Positions 1-7,742 are shown, counted from the stretch's first letter. The stretch: 58,023 nucleotides of DNA from Clostridiaceae bacterium (GCA_021771025.1 JAETPW010000012.1:1-58023); one strand, 5' to 3'. Notes: generated by a model not told the origin, from the sequence alone. A program made the numbers and translations.

Positions 1-120
1 ATTCCAAAACTGTAAACTCTGCTCCCATAACTTAATCTCATTTTTGGGGGTAAGGGGGAATTATGCCCTTTTTATCTATTTTGGGTTCATTTTTTTAATT
101 TTTATTTTCAAACTATCCCT

Positions 121-219
121 CCATTATTTTATGTAACCATTATAGCATGGGAGAATAGAAAAATCAAGGTTTTGGAGGAATGAACCTGCTAAAACCAAGT
201 CGCCTGTTCTATTTTTTTA
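121..219. repeat. 99-bp direct repeat, left copy (possible structured RNA)
   Basis: This segment recurs at 1331-1429 in the same orientation with about six differences. It can fold: AATAGAA (154-160) pairs with TTCTATT (207-213), and GGTTTT (169-174) with AAAACC (191-196), followed by a T-run like a terminator. The left and right copies bracket the PemK-like gene and a small RNA unit. I do not recognise it as a known RNA family. It could be an RNA gene duplicated by integration, or a short repeat pair bounding a cargo module. Confidence 0.75.
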
Positions 220-253
220 GACATTACAAAGTAATGAAATTATCTACATTATA

Positions 254-282
254 TTGAAAAAAGTGGAAAAAGGTAATATAAT
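254..282 (+). promoter_or_regulatory. sigma-A-type promoter for the PemK-like gene
   Basis: TTGAAA (254-259), a 17-bp spacer and TATAAT (277-282) lie 35 bp before the TTG start of the toxin-like gene. Read directly from sequence; activity is inferred. Confidence 0.7.
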
Positions 283-316
283 TCCAATATACTAAAAATA
301 GAAAAGAGGAAACTTA

Positions 317-1078
317 TTGAATAAAGAAGATGTTATAAAAAATAAAAATGAAGCAATTAAGATAATAACAGATTACTTAGATGGTTGTTTAGCAACAGAC
401 GGGGATACTGATATAAAGAAAGTTAATATTATTTCATATTGGCTAAAAGATTATATTAATTATATAAAAGAAGAGAATGACTTTAAACCAATTAATTTAA
501 AAACATATGAACGTGGAGATATAATAAAAGTAAATCTAGGATTTAATATTGGTAGTGAATTAGGGGGATTACATTACTGTGTAGTAATAGACAAGAAAAA
601 TAATAGAAATTCACCAGTAGTTACCGTTGTTCCATTATCATCGCAAAAAACAGATAAAGTGAATAAAAATTCAGTGGTTTTGGGAAATGATATCTATGAG
701 AAAATGTTAGGAAAATCTAATGAATTAATAGTAAAGAGTCAAAGTGAAATTGAAGAGAATAAAAAGCAACTAATTTTGGCAACTAAGAAATTATCAGAAA
801 CAAATGCAGATTCAGACGAAATTTATTTAAAAACTACTGAATTAAACAATAATATATCAGAGGCTTATAAGAAATTAGAACTTGCTCAAAAAATAAATAA
901 AGAAGTACAGAAAATGAAATATGGAAGTATAGCAATAGTAAATCAGGTTAGAGTTGTTAGTAAACAAAGGATATATGATCCTAAAACAAATTTTGATGTC
1001 TTGTCAGGAATAAAATTATCAACTGAAAATTTAGATTTCATAGATGAAATGATGAAAAAATTATTTGTGAAAAGATGA
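317..1078 (+). CDS. PemK/MazF-family toxin-like protein
   Basis: A 253-residue protein. Residues ~65-115 carry the PemK/MazF signature: an RGDI..VNLGFNIGSE strand pair, then a HYCVVID strand and VVPLSS. The fold resumes near residue 200 with YGSIAIVNQVRVVSKQRI. The two parts are separated by a Lys/Glu-rich, probably coiled-coil insert (residues ~130-195), which makes it longer than classic ~110-residue MazF. The family members are mRNA endoribonucleases; activity here is inferred. The start is TTG at 317 behind AGAGGA. No antitoxin ORF is adjacent; the next unit is a noncoding transcript candidate at 1088-1256. The repeats on both sides suggest acquisition as a module. Confidence 0.8.
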   Translation: MNKEDVIKNKNEAIKIITDYLDGCLATDGDTDIKKVNIISYWLKDYINYIKEENDFKPINLKTYERGDIIKVNLGFNIGSELGGLHYCVVIDKKNNRNSPVVTVVPLSSQKTDKVNKNSVVLGNDIYEKMLGKSNELIVKSQSEIEENKKQLILATKKLSETNADSDEIYLKTTELNNNISEAYKKLELAQKINKEVQKMKYGSIAIVNQVRVVSKQRIYDPKTNFDVLSGIKLSTENLDFIDEMMKKLFVKR

Positions 1079-1087
1079 ATATTTTTA

Positions 1088-1256
1088 TTGACATAAAGCA
1101 TAATATATATTATAATGTATTCAGAATACATTTGCCGTACAATATATTTATATATTGTGTACCGGCACGAAAGAATACACGTTCCTCGTATTAAATACGA
1201 GGAATTTCTTAATTTATAGACTAATGCTTTAAACTAAAGTATCGGTCTATATTTTT
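1088..1256 (+). ncRNA. Orphan promoter-to-terminator unit, candidate small RNA
   Basis: A perfect consensus promoter, TTGACA (1088-1093), 17 bp, TATAAT (1111-1116), sits ten bases after the toxin stop and reads towards a stretch with no ORF. The predicted ~135-nt transcript holds three hairpins. One is an imperfect palindrome TGCCG..CGGCA at ~1132-1166. The second is CCTCGTATT/AATACGAGG near 1183-1203. The third is a long stem TATAGAC (1215-1221)/GTCTATA (1245-1251) followed by a T-run, which looks like an intrinsic terminator. Function unknown. It could be an RNA partner of the PemK-like gene or an independent small RNA. Confidence 0.6.
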
Positions 1257-1330
1257 GGCAAATAATAGCTCTCTAAATTTTAGCAAAATTTGTAGGACAG
1301 GATAAGGTAAGCAGAACATTATATATCCTT

Positions 1331-1429
1331 CCATTATTTTAGGTAACTAAAATAGCATGGGAGAATAGAAAAATCAAGGGTTTGGAGGAATGAACCTGCT
1401 AAAACCAAGTCGCCTGTTCTATTTTTTAG
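1331..1429. repeat. 99-bp direct repeat, right copy
   Basis: Second copy of the repeat at 121-219, with the same foldable core and T-run. The differences cluster in the first 30 bases, while the GGAGGAATGAACCTGCT core is unchanged. The remaining bases up to the transketolase gene (1430-1677) hold no ORF; the only other thing seen there is a short repeat-like tail at ~1629-1676. Confidence 0.75.
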
Positions 1430-1677
1430 CTAGGATCTTGTTTTTTTAATTTTTATGTTATACAATAAGAAGGAAATCAAGGAAAGCAAAAGAAAAAAGG
1501 AAAAAAAGAGTATATAGAAAAGGTTTTCAAAAGGCTCAAAGAAATTCATCTATTCAGTTTAAGCAAGCTTTCAAATAATTGTTATATAAAGGTTTATAGG
1601 GAACCTTTCAAAAACCTAAATATATTATACAAGGAGAAATATGTAGCTTAGTAAGTAAGCTAACATAGATTAAAAAA

Positions 1678-2496
1678 ATGGAAGATATCATTCAACAATT
1701 AACAAGTAAAGCGAAAGAAATTAGAAAAGGAATACTAGAAGCGGTTTATACTAATCAATCTGGGCATCCGGGAGGATCACTTTCTATTGCTGACATACTA
1801 ACCGTATTATACTTTCATGAAATGAAACTAGATCCCCAGAATCCAAAATGGGAAGAAAGAGATCGTTTTGTTCTATCAAAGGGGCATTGTGCACCAGCTC
1901 TTTATTCTACTTTAGCTAATCGAGGCTATTTCCCCATAGAAGAACTAAAAACATTTCGTCACATAAACAGTCGCTTGCAAGGGCACCCAGACCAAAAACA
2001 TATACCCGGGGTTGACATGACAACAGGATCATTAGGACAAGGGCTATCAAGTGCAGTAGGAATGGCATTAACAGCCAAACTAGATCAAAAAGACTACCGT
2101 GTATATGCTATATTAGGAGACGGAGAAATAGAAGAAGGGCAAATATGGGAAGCAGCCATGTCAGCCAATAAATATCAACTAGATAATTTGTGTGTCATTG
2201 TAGACAACAATAATTTACAAATTGATGGAACTATAGAGGAAGTCATGAGTTCCTATCCCATTGACGAGAAATTCCGTAGTTTTGGTTTCCAAGTTATTCG
2301 TATAGATGGGCATGATATTGAGGAAATCATCAAAGCCTTTGAAGTAGCCAAAGAAATCAAAGGAAAGCCAACTTGCATCATTGCCAAAACCATAAAAGGA
2401 AAAGGAATATCTTTTATGGAAAATCAAGTAGGCTGGCACGGAAAAGCACCAAACCAAGAACAATATGAGCAAGCAATACAAGAACTAGACTTCTAA
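1678..2496 (+). CDS. Transketolase, N-terminal (TPP-binding) subunit
   Basis: A 272-residue protein matching the N-terminal half of split transketolases. It has SGHPGGSLS near residue 28, KGHCAPALY near 76, TGSLGQGLS near 117, and the thiamine-diphosphate motif GDGEIEEGQIWEA near 149 ending in VDNNN. Split enzymes need a separate C-terminal subunit for pentose-phosphate carbon transfer. That gene usually follows immediately, but here the next gene is rplU, so the partner must be elsewhere or be lost. The nearest strong ribosome binding site (AAGGAG at ~1630) is about 45 bases before the ATG, with a repeat-like tail between them. Function by family is confident; whether it is translated well is uncertain. 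Confidence 0.88.
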   Translation: MEDIIQQLTSKAKEIRKGILEAVYTNQSGHPGGSLSIADILTVLYFHEMKLDPQNPKWEERDRFVLSKGHCAPALYSTLANRGYFPIEELKTFRHINSRLQGHPDQKHIPGVDMTTGSLGQGLSSAVGMALTAKLDQKDYRVYAILGDGEIEEGQIWEAAMSANKYQLDNLCVIVDNNNLQIDGTIEEVMSSYPIDEKFRSFGFQVIRIDGHDIEEIIKAFEVAKEIKGKPTCIIAKTIKGKGISFMENQVGWHGKAPNQEQYEQAIQELDF

Positions 2497-2542
2497 ATCG
2501 AGATTCCTAAATTGAGACTTCCAGATCAAATTTCCAGATCGA

Positions 2543-2612
2543 ACTCCCAGATTGGGGACGGGGTAAAAAATGGTAAAATTACAATTTTTTACCCCGTCCC
2601 CAATCTGGGAGT
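2543..2612. repeat. 29-bp perfect inverted repeat (REP-like, GGGGACGGGG core)
   Basis: Arms 2543-2571 and 2584-2612 are fully complementary around a 12-base loop, and the run after the second arm is T-rich. The GGGGACGGGG core is shared with short palindromes at 7743, 35735, 52311 and 54046. It could terminate the transketolase transcript just before the rplU promoter. Confidence 0.8.
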
Positions 2613-2635
2613 AGTATTTATTTTTTCAAAAATGC

Positions 2636-2664
2636 TTGACAATCAAGCAAATTTACTATATAAT
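2636..2664 (+). promoter_or_regulatory. Consensus sigma-A promoter of rplU-rpmA
   Basis: TTGACA (2636-2641), 17-bp spacer, TATAAT (2659-2664): a perfect match to the vegetative consensus, as expected for a ribosomal protein operon. Confidence 0.9.
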
Positions 2665-2670
2665 TGAAAA

Positions 2671-2762
2671 CTGTAATCCGCTTAGTCAAGGTACCCAAAT
2701 AGGGAAAGTAAATTCTCTTACCTTTTTTAAGGATTAGCGAGTATACAAATAAGGGAGGTGCA
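2671..2762 (+). promoter_or_regulatory. L21 leader-type 5' UTR
   Basis: About 95 nt separate the promoter from rplU. The segment carries GTAATCCGCTTAG..., a GGTACC.. stem region with AAGTAA/TTACC pairing, and ends in AAGGATTAGCGAG. The paired AATCC/GGATT ends and position match the ribosomal L21 leader RNA of low-GC Firmicutes, where excess protein represses its own mRNA. The assignment rests on position and layout, not on a covariance search. Confidence 0.6.
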
Positions 2763-2768
2763 TTTTAG

Positions 2769-3152
2769 ATGTACGCAATCATTGAAAGCTGTGGAAAACA
2801 ATACAAAGTAGCAGAAGGAGATGTTGTATTTTTCGAAAAACTAGATGCAGAGGAAGGAAAAAAAGTAACTTTTGACCAAGTTATCCTAGTATCAGAAGAA
2901 GGAAAAGTACAAGTTGGAGCTCCATATGTGAAAGGTGTTAAAGTGGAAGGTAAAGTAGTTGCCCATGGTAAAGGAAAGAAGATTATTGTTTTCAAAATGA
3001 AAGCTAAGAAAAACTATAGAAGAAAACAAGGTCACAGACAACCATATACCAAGGTTGAAATTACTGCTATCAAAACAGCTGCTAAAAAAGCAGAAGCTGC
3101 TTCAGCAAAAGCTGAAACAACCAAAAAAGCTACTGAAAAAGTAGAAGCTTAA
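2769..3152 (+). CDS. rplU: 50S ribosomal protein L21
   Basis: A 127-residue protein. Residues 1-~103 are canonical L21: [14 protein letters not shown] at the start, [22 protein letters not shown] in the middle, and [12 protein letters not shown] at the end of the core. A further ~25 residues form an Ala/Lys/Glu-rich tail that most L21 proteins lack. It binds 23S rRNA in the large subunit. RBS AAGGGAGGTG precedes the ATG. It is followed directly by rpmA; the Prp protease gene (ysxB) that normally lies between them in Firmicutes is absent. Confidence 0.97.
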   Translation: MYAIIESCGKQYKVAEGDVVFFEKLDAEEGKKVTFDQVILVSEEGKVQVGAPYVKGVKVEGKVVAHGKGKKIIVFKMKAKKNYRRKQGHRQPYTKVEITAIKTAAKKAEAASAKAETTKKATEKVEA

Positions 3153-3205
3153 ATTCGTTTAAGAAAAAAGAGATAAAAAGTTAAAACCGAAGGGAGTGAA
3201 AAAAC

Positions 3206-3472
3206 ATGGCTCATAAAAAAGGTCAAGGTAATGTCAAGAACGGTAGAGACAGTGAGTCAAAACGTCTTGGTGTCAAAAGAGCTGATGGTCAATTTGTATT
3301 AGCTGGAAATATTTTAGTAAGACAAAGAGGAACCAATGTACATCCTGGAGTTAATGTGGGAAAAGGTAGTGATGATACTTTATTCGCATTAGTAGATGGA
3401 ACTGTTAAATTCGAACGTAAAGGTAGAGATAAAAAACAAGTTAGTGTCTATCCAGTAGAAGCACAAAGCTAA
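3206..3472 (+). CDS. rpmA: 50S ribosomal protein L27
   Basis: 88 residues beginning [19 protein letters not shown], the standard L27 N-terminus that reaches the peptidyl transferase centre. In most Firmicutes L27 starts with a short extension (ending in FF) removed by Prp. Here there is no extension and no prp gene next to it, a consistent pair of absences. RBS GAAGGGAGTG. Co-transcribed with rplU (53-bp gap) and closed by a terminator at 3474. Confidence 0.97.
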   Translation: MAHKKGQGNVKNGRDSESKRLGVKRADGQFVLAGNILVRQRGTNVHPGVNVGKGSDDTLFALVDGTVKFERKGRDKKQVSVYPVEAQS

Positions 3473-3473
3473 A

Positions 3474-3513
3474 ACAAAAAAAGAATGAAGTGAAGATTTC
3501 ATTCTTTTTTTGT
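3474..3513 (+). terminator. Intrinsic terminator of rplU-rpmA
   Basis: AAAAAAAGAATGAA pairs with TTTCATTCTTTTTTTG around a short loop, starting two bases after the rpmA stop. Confidence 0.85.
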
Positions 3514-3529
3514 TTGGGCAAAACGGTAC

Positions 3530-3599
3530 AATAGGGTCAGACCTTGTTGAATCCAAAATCAAAATGAGCTAATAAGGTCTGACCCTATTAGCTCATTTT
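3530..3599. repeat. REP-like palindrome (GGTCTGACCC type) between convergent genes
   Basis: AATAGGGTCAGACCTT (3530-3545) is repeated as its exact complement at 3574-3589. A second overlapping stem, GAGCTAATA..TATTAGCTC, ends in a T-run. A diverged relative lies at 27934-27997, also between convergent genes. Probably a mobile REP sequence that also works as a bidirectional terminator. Confidence 0.75.
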
Positions 3600-3601
3600 T
3601 C

Positions 3602-3880
3602 TTACAATAACAAATTTTCTTTTTCTAATTCTTCGCGAAAATCACTAAATAAGTCTTCCATGGGAACACGAAAAATGTGAGCCAAAGCAAAAATTTCATA
3701 ATCACGTAAAACTCGTTCACCATTTTCTAATTTATGCAAAGAAGGCTTAGTGATGTCAATTCCCATTAAAGCTAATTTAGTAGATAAACCAGATAGAGAT
3801 AAATTATTTTTCATACGAAGTTCTTTGATTTTTTGACCTGTTACATTTAATCTATCATTATACGTATTCGATTGATACAT
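3602..3880 (-). CDS. XRE-family helix-turn-helix regulator
   Basis: A 92-residue protein that is essentially one HTH_3 domain. GQKIKELRMKNNLSLSGLS forms helices 1-2, a KPSLHKLENGERV recognition segment follows, then YEIFALAHIFRVPMEDLF, typical of Cro/CI-like repressors. A charged tail (EELEKENLLL) ends it. It is divergent from nnrD, and a small palindrome CGTATC-N7-GATACG (3943-3961) in the gap could be its operator. Target genes unknown; control of itself and nnrD is the simplest guess. Confidence 0.85.
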   Translation of the reverse strand: MYQSNTYNDRLNVTGQKIKELRMKNNLSLSGLSTKLALMGIDITKPSLHKLENGERVLRDYEIFALAHIFRVPMEDLFSDFREELEKENLLL

Positions 3881-3942
3881 CGTAAAAGATTCCTTTCTCT
3901 TGTAATCTATAAGTTATATTGTAACGAATAATTTCTACGACT

Positions 3943-3961
3943 CGTATCCACTAACGATACG
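3943..3961. promoter_or_regulatory. Candidate operator CGTATC-N7-GATACG
   Basis: A 6-bp inverted repeat in the divergent gap between the XRE regulator and nnrD, about 22 bp upstream of the nnrD -35 box. Symmetry fits a dimeric HTH protein; binding is inferred only. Confidence 0.35.
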
Positions 3962-3983
3962 GACCAACCCTTAATGCTACCTA

Positions 3984-4012
3984 TTGATATTTATTTTCAC
4001 AAACGATATAAT
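3984..4012 (+). promoter_or_regulatory. sigma-A promoter of nnrD
   Basis: TTGATA (3984-3989), 17 bp, TATAAT (4007-4012). It overlaps the earliest in-frame ATG (3974), which shows the real start must be the later one at 4040. Confidence 0.8.
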
Positions 4013-4039
4013 AAGAAAAAAAGCAAGGAAGGGATAAAT

Positions 4040-4939
4040 ATGATTAGTCAAGGAAATGAAGTTTATTTAATCGAAAATCAAGATATCCAATCGTTATTTT
4101 CTGCTCGTAAGCGAGATTGCCATAAAGGAGATTTTGGGTATGTGGGTATTATGGGAGGATCTACTGCTTATTCTGGTGCAATCAAATTAGCCAATATGAG
4201 TTTAGCTTCTTTACGTTCAGGGGCAGGTGTAGTTCGTGTTATTGTGCCCCAGTCAATTGTTTCTAGTATATCCCCTTATTTACTAGAACAAACCTTATTT
4301 CCTTTAAAAGATGAAAATTCTCATATGACCTTCTTACCAGACCAATTAAAGCAAGCATTAGCTAAACTAAAAGCATTGGCTGTAGGAATGGGATGGGGAG
4401 AGGGCAAAGAAAATACTAAGATATTAACGTATTTACTTCAAACAGTAAATTTCCCTCTTGTCATTGATGCAGATGGGCTAGGAGCATTAGCTAAAATGGA
4501 TAAAACGTGTTTATTACAAACAAAGGCACGCGTAATTTTAACGCCACACCGTAAGGAATTTGAGAAAATGAGTGGGTATTCTTTGCTAGACATTAACCAA
4601 GATCCAATCCAAAAAGCCAAAACTTTTGCTAAAAAATATCATGTTATCCTATTACTAAAAGGGCCAACCACAATTGTGACTGATGGAAAAGTTGTGTACT
4701 TAATTAATAGAGGCTGTTCAGGAATGGCAACAGCAGGGAGTGGGGATGTTTTATCAGGAATATTAGTAGGTCTATTAGGCTATCAAGAAGCAAATTGTCT
4801 AACGATTTCTGCTGGTGCTTATTTGGCAGGGGTAGCGGGAGAATTGGCGCAAAAAGAGAAAACAGACATCGCCATGATTGCTTCAGACACGATTAGCCAT
4901 ATTCCTCAAGCCATTCAAGAAATCCGAAAAAAAATTTGA
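4040..4939 (+). CDS. nnrD: ADP/ATP-dependent NAD(P)H-hydrate dehydratase
   Basis: 299 residues of the YjeF C-terminal (ribokinase-like) family, which dehydrates damaged NAD(P)HX back to NAD(P)H. Visible motifs: GYVGIMGGSTAYSGA (nucleotide site), LRSGAGVVRV, VIDADGLGAL, LTPHRKEFEKMSG and the terminal anion-hole motif GCSGMATAGSGDVLSGIL. The usual N-terminal epimerase domain is absent. Start at 4040 is chosen for its GGAAGGG site and because a promoter lies just upstream. Confidence 0.93.
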   Translation: MISQGNEVYLIENQDIQSLFSARKRDCHKGDFGYVGIMGGSTAYSGAIKLANMSLASLRSGAGVVRVIVPQSIVSSISPYLLEQTLFPLKDENSHMTFLPDQLKQALAKLKALAVGMGWGEGKENTKILTYLLQTVNFPLVIDADGLGALAKMDKTCLLQTKARVILTPHRKEFEKMSGYSLLDINQDPIQKAKTFAKKYHVILLLKGPTTIVTDGKVVYLINRGCSGMATAGSGDVLSGILVGLLGYQEANCLTISAGAYLAGVAGELAQKEKTDIAMIASDTISHIPQAIQEIRKKI

Positions 4940-5048
4940 GATATTTTGGAAAAACCATTTACAAATAATCAGAATTTGTATAAAATAAATGCAATTGAGA
5001 AAAATGTCAAAAACAAAAGAAAATGCTCAAAAGAAAGGGAGTATATCA

Positions 5049-6341
5049 ATGAAAATATTGATGTTAACTTGGGAATATCCTCCAAGAGTAGTCGGAGGGA
5101 TTGCGAGAGTAGTGTATGATCTATCCAGAACACTATTAAAAGATGGTCATGATGTTACAGTAGTTACGTATCGAGAAGGTGATGCACCATATTTTGAAGA
5201 TGATAAAGGGGTCAAAGTTTACCGTGTTGATAATTACATGATCAATCCGAATAACTTCATTGACTGGATTTTACAGATGAATTTTAGTATGGTGACTAAA
5301 GTAAATGAACTAATTAACGAGCAAGGAAAATTCGATGTCATCCATGCTCATGACTGGCTAGTAGCTAATGCTGCTAAAACCATAAAAAATTCTTATAACA
5401 TTCCGATCGTTTCTACCATTCATGCTACAGAAGCAGGAAGAAATAGTGGAATTCATGATGAAACACAACGTTATATCAATGATACAGAATGGATGTTAAC
5501 CTATGAATCATCAGAAGTAGTGGTTAATAGCAATTATATGAAAAGTGAATTACAACGTCTATTTGGATTACCTTATGAAAAAATTAATGTCATCCCTAAT
5601 GGAGTTAACTTAAATTTATTTAATGGAATAGAAAGAGATTACACATTCCGTAGAAAATATGCAATGGATAACGAGAAAATTATCTTATTTATGGGGAGAC
5701 TAGTTTATGAAAAAGGAATTCAACATTTAATAGCTGCTATGCCAAAAATCTTAAACGGCTATCATGATGCTAAATTAGTCATTTGTGGAAAAGGCGGAAT
5801 GATAGATGAACTAAAAGCCCAAGTTAATGCCATGGGAATAGCAGAAAAAGTTTATTTTGCCGGTTACTTAAATGGAAAAGACGTGCAAAAAATGTACAAA
5901 GCAGCAGATATAGCCGTATTTCCAAGTACCTATGAGCCATTTGGCATAGTAGCCCTAGAAGCTATGCTATCTGAAAATCCAATAGTAGTTTCTGATATTG
6001 GAGGATTAAACGAAATTGTACAGCATCGAGAAAATGGAATGAAAAGTTACACTGGAAATGCGAATTCCATTGCTGATTCTATATTAGAATTATTGTATGA
6101 CCATAAATTATGTGCAGACATTACTAAAAAAGCCAAAAATAAAGTAAGAAATGAATATAATTGGAGTAAAATTGCCCAAGATACTCATTTTACGTATCAA
6201 AAAGCGATTTGCCAATCGATGGCTGAAAAACAAAAACGTGAATTAGAACAAGAAAGAGCTAAGAAAACGAAAAAAGCCAAAAACACTGAAAATGAAATTA
6301 CTAATTTACTTAATTTCCGTAAACGTCAGGCGTATGCTTAG
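5049..6341 (+). CDS. GT4-family glycosyltransferase (glycogen-synthase-like)
   Basis: A 430-residue GT-B protein. The N-terminal Rossmann half begins MKILMLTWEYPPRVVGGIA, the nucleotide-sugar glycine loop of glycogen/starch synthase-like GT4 enzymes, followed by VIHAHDWL. The C-terminal half has LFMGRLVYEKGIQHLI and the donor-binding EPFGIVALEAMLSENPIV with the conserved E-x7-E. The last ~40 residues are Lys/Glu-rich. Probably cytosolic or peripheral. The exact acceptor cannot be told. Start 5049 is chosen for AAAGGGAG seven bases upstream, over an in-frame ATG at 4989. Monocistronic, with a terminator at 6359. Confidence 0.88.
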   Translation: MKILMLTWEYPPRVVGGIARVVYDLSRTLLKDGHDVTVVTYREGDAPYFEDDKGVKVYRVDNYMINPNNFIDWILQMNFSMVTKVNELINEQGKFDVIHAHDWLVANAAKTIKNSYNIPIVSTIHATEAGRNSGIHDETQRYINDTEWMLTYESSEVVVNSNYMKSELQRLFGLPYEKINVIPNGVNLNLFNGIERDYTFRRKYAMDNEKIILFMGRLVYEKGIQHLIAAMPKILNGYHDAKLVICGKGGMIDELKAQVNAMGIAEKVYFAGYLNGKDVQKMYKAADIAVFPSTYEPFGIVALEAMLSENPIVVSDIGGLNEIVQHRENGMKSYTGNANSIADSILELLYDHKLCADITKKAKNKVRNEYNWSKIAQDTHFTYQKAICQSMAEKQKRELEQERAKKTKKAKNTENEITNLLNFRKRQAYA

Positions 6342-6358
6342 AAAAAGAGAAAATGAAA

Positions 6359-6398
6359 AAACAGTGAAAGTAAATGAACTTACTTTTATTGTTTTTTT
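6359..6398 (+). terminator. Intrinsic terminator after the GT4 gene
   Basis: AACAGTGAAAGTAA pairs with TTACTTTTATTGTT, followed by a T-run. Confidence 0.8.
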
Positions 6399-6568
6399 GT
6401 TGTTTATCCTGTAACGTTCAAGCACTTCTTTCGATAAAGCTTGATTTTTATGCTAGCCTAGTGTAAAATAGAAAAAAGAAAAAATTTCACATAACCTGTT
6501 AATTTCTACAAATTTAGCAAAAATTTTGTGTATAATAGAAGAGGAGTTAAAAGAAAGGATCAAAATAA

Positions 6569-7471
6569 ATGGAAGAATTTAAATCAGGGTTTGTTGCTTT
6601 AATTGGAAGAACAAACGTAGGAAAATCAACGTTAGTCAATCTATTAGTAGGAGAAAAAGTAGCAGCCATAGCCAATAAAGTACAAACCACAAGAACGGCA
6701 ATTAGGGGGATTGTCAATCGTCCACAATCACAAATTATCTTTGTTGACACGCCGGGAATTCATAAACCAAAACATAAACTAAACGAAACCATGGTAGAAA
6801 CTTCTTTTTCTGCTATGCCTGATGCTGATTTAATCTTATTTCTTATCGAGGCAGACAGCAAAGAAATTGGTAGGGGAGATAGAAGAATCCTAGAAAAGAT
6901 AAAAGAAACCAAGAAAAAGACCATACTTATCATCAATAAAATAGACCTAGTAAAACGCGAAAAACTATTAGAACTCATCGATCTTTATCGTCAGGAATAC
7001 GATTTTGTTTCTGTTATTCCCTTATCAGCCAATCAAGAAAAATACCGAGAAATCGTCTTAACAGAAATTGAAAAGCACCTAAAAACTGGACCTGCATATT
7101 ATGATACTGAGGAATATACAGATCAAACCTTAAGACAATTAGTGGAAGAGACAATCCGTGAAAAAGCCTTAAGAATTCTGCAAGACGAAGTGCCTCATGG
7201 AATTTTCGTAGAAGTAGAAAAAATGAAAACAAGAACGAATAAACAAGGAGAAGAAATTTACGATATAGAAGCGGTAATCTATTGTTTACGAGAATCTCAC
7301 AAAGGAATTATTATTGGTAAAAATGGAGAAATGCTAAAACGAATCGGGAGAGCAGCAAGAATAGATATGGAGCAAAATTTTGGCACAAAAGTCAACTTAA
7401 AAACATGGGTAAAAGTCAAAGAAGATTGGCTAGATAACCCATCAATTGTCAATCGATTTAAATATCAATAA
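6569..7471 (+). CDS. era: GTPase Era
   Basis: 300 residues, standard Era length. G1 GRTNVGKST (residues ~13-21), G3 DTPGIHKPKHKL, G4 NKIDL and G5 SAN are all intact. The C-terminal KH domain has the GIIIGKNGEMLKRIG loop that binds the 3' end of 16S rRNA. Era checks 30S subunit maturation. It starts the conserved era-yqzL-recO cluster. RBS AAAGGA, ATG at 6569, with TATAAT at ~6532 close upstream. Confidence 0.97.
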   Translation: MEEFKSGFVALIGRTNVGKSTLVNLLVGEKVAAIANKVQTTRTAIRGIVNRPQSQIIFVDTPGIHKPKHKLNETMVETSFSAMPDADLILFLIEADSKEIGRGDRRILEKIKETKKKTILIINKIDLVKREKLLELIDLYRQEYDFVSVIPLSANQEKYREIVLTEIEKHLKTGPAYYDTEEYTDQTLRQLVEETIREKALRILQDEVPHGIFVEVEKMKTRTNKQGEEIYDIEAVIYCLRESHKGIIIGKNGEMLKRIGRAARIDMEQNFGTKVNLKTWVKVKEDWLDNPSIVNRFKYQ

Positions 7472-7556
7472 AAAAATCTAAATTTGCGTATAAAAAACCA
7501 TAAAAATGCAAAAGATAAAAGAAAAGCTAGACCTGAAGCAAAGGAGATGAAGGCTT

Positions 7557-7739
7557 ATGATTAAAAAAATTGCTTGGGATACCTTCAAACAAACGGGAGA
7601 TATCAATACCTTTTTGGAATTCAAACAAATTGAAGAAATAGAAGCAAACCTAAATTCACAAGAAATAGGAACCATACAAAAGATAACTAATATGCAATTA
7701 GAAAATGGACTAATGAACGAACCAAAACAGAATTTATAG
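7557..7739 (+). CDS. YqzL-family small protein
   Basis: 60 residues. The first ~22 (W-D-x-F-x-x-T-G-D-I-x-x-F-L-x-F) match the short YqzL family that lies between era and recO in Bacillus and other Firmicutes. The remaining C-terminal part is longer than in the usual ~47-residue protein and not recognisable. RBS AAAGGAG with good spacing. Function of the family is unknown; synteny is the main evidence. Confidence 0.7.
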   Translation: MIKKIAWDTFKQTGDINTFLEFKQIEEIEANLNSQEIGTIQKITNMQLENGLMNEPKQNL

Positions 7740-7742
7740 AAA

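Noticed and set aside
1..20. Similarity of the window start (ATTCCAAAACTGTAAA) to 55567-55583 as ends of a large element
   Set aside because: Only ~16 AT-rich bases agree, with a gap; the 55 kb between holds core genes, so chance is the better explanation.
4989..5048. Longer start for the GT4 gene
   Set aside because: The extra 20 residues are Lys/Gln-rich and lie before a strong AAAGGAG-like site; the family N-terminus begins exactly at 5049.
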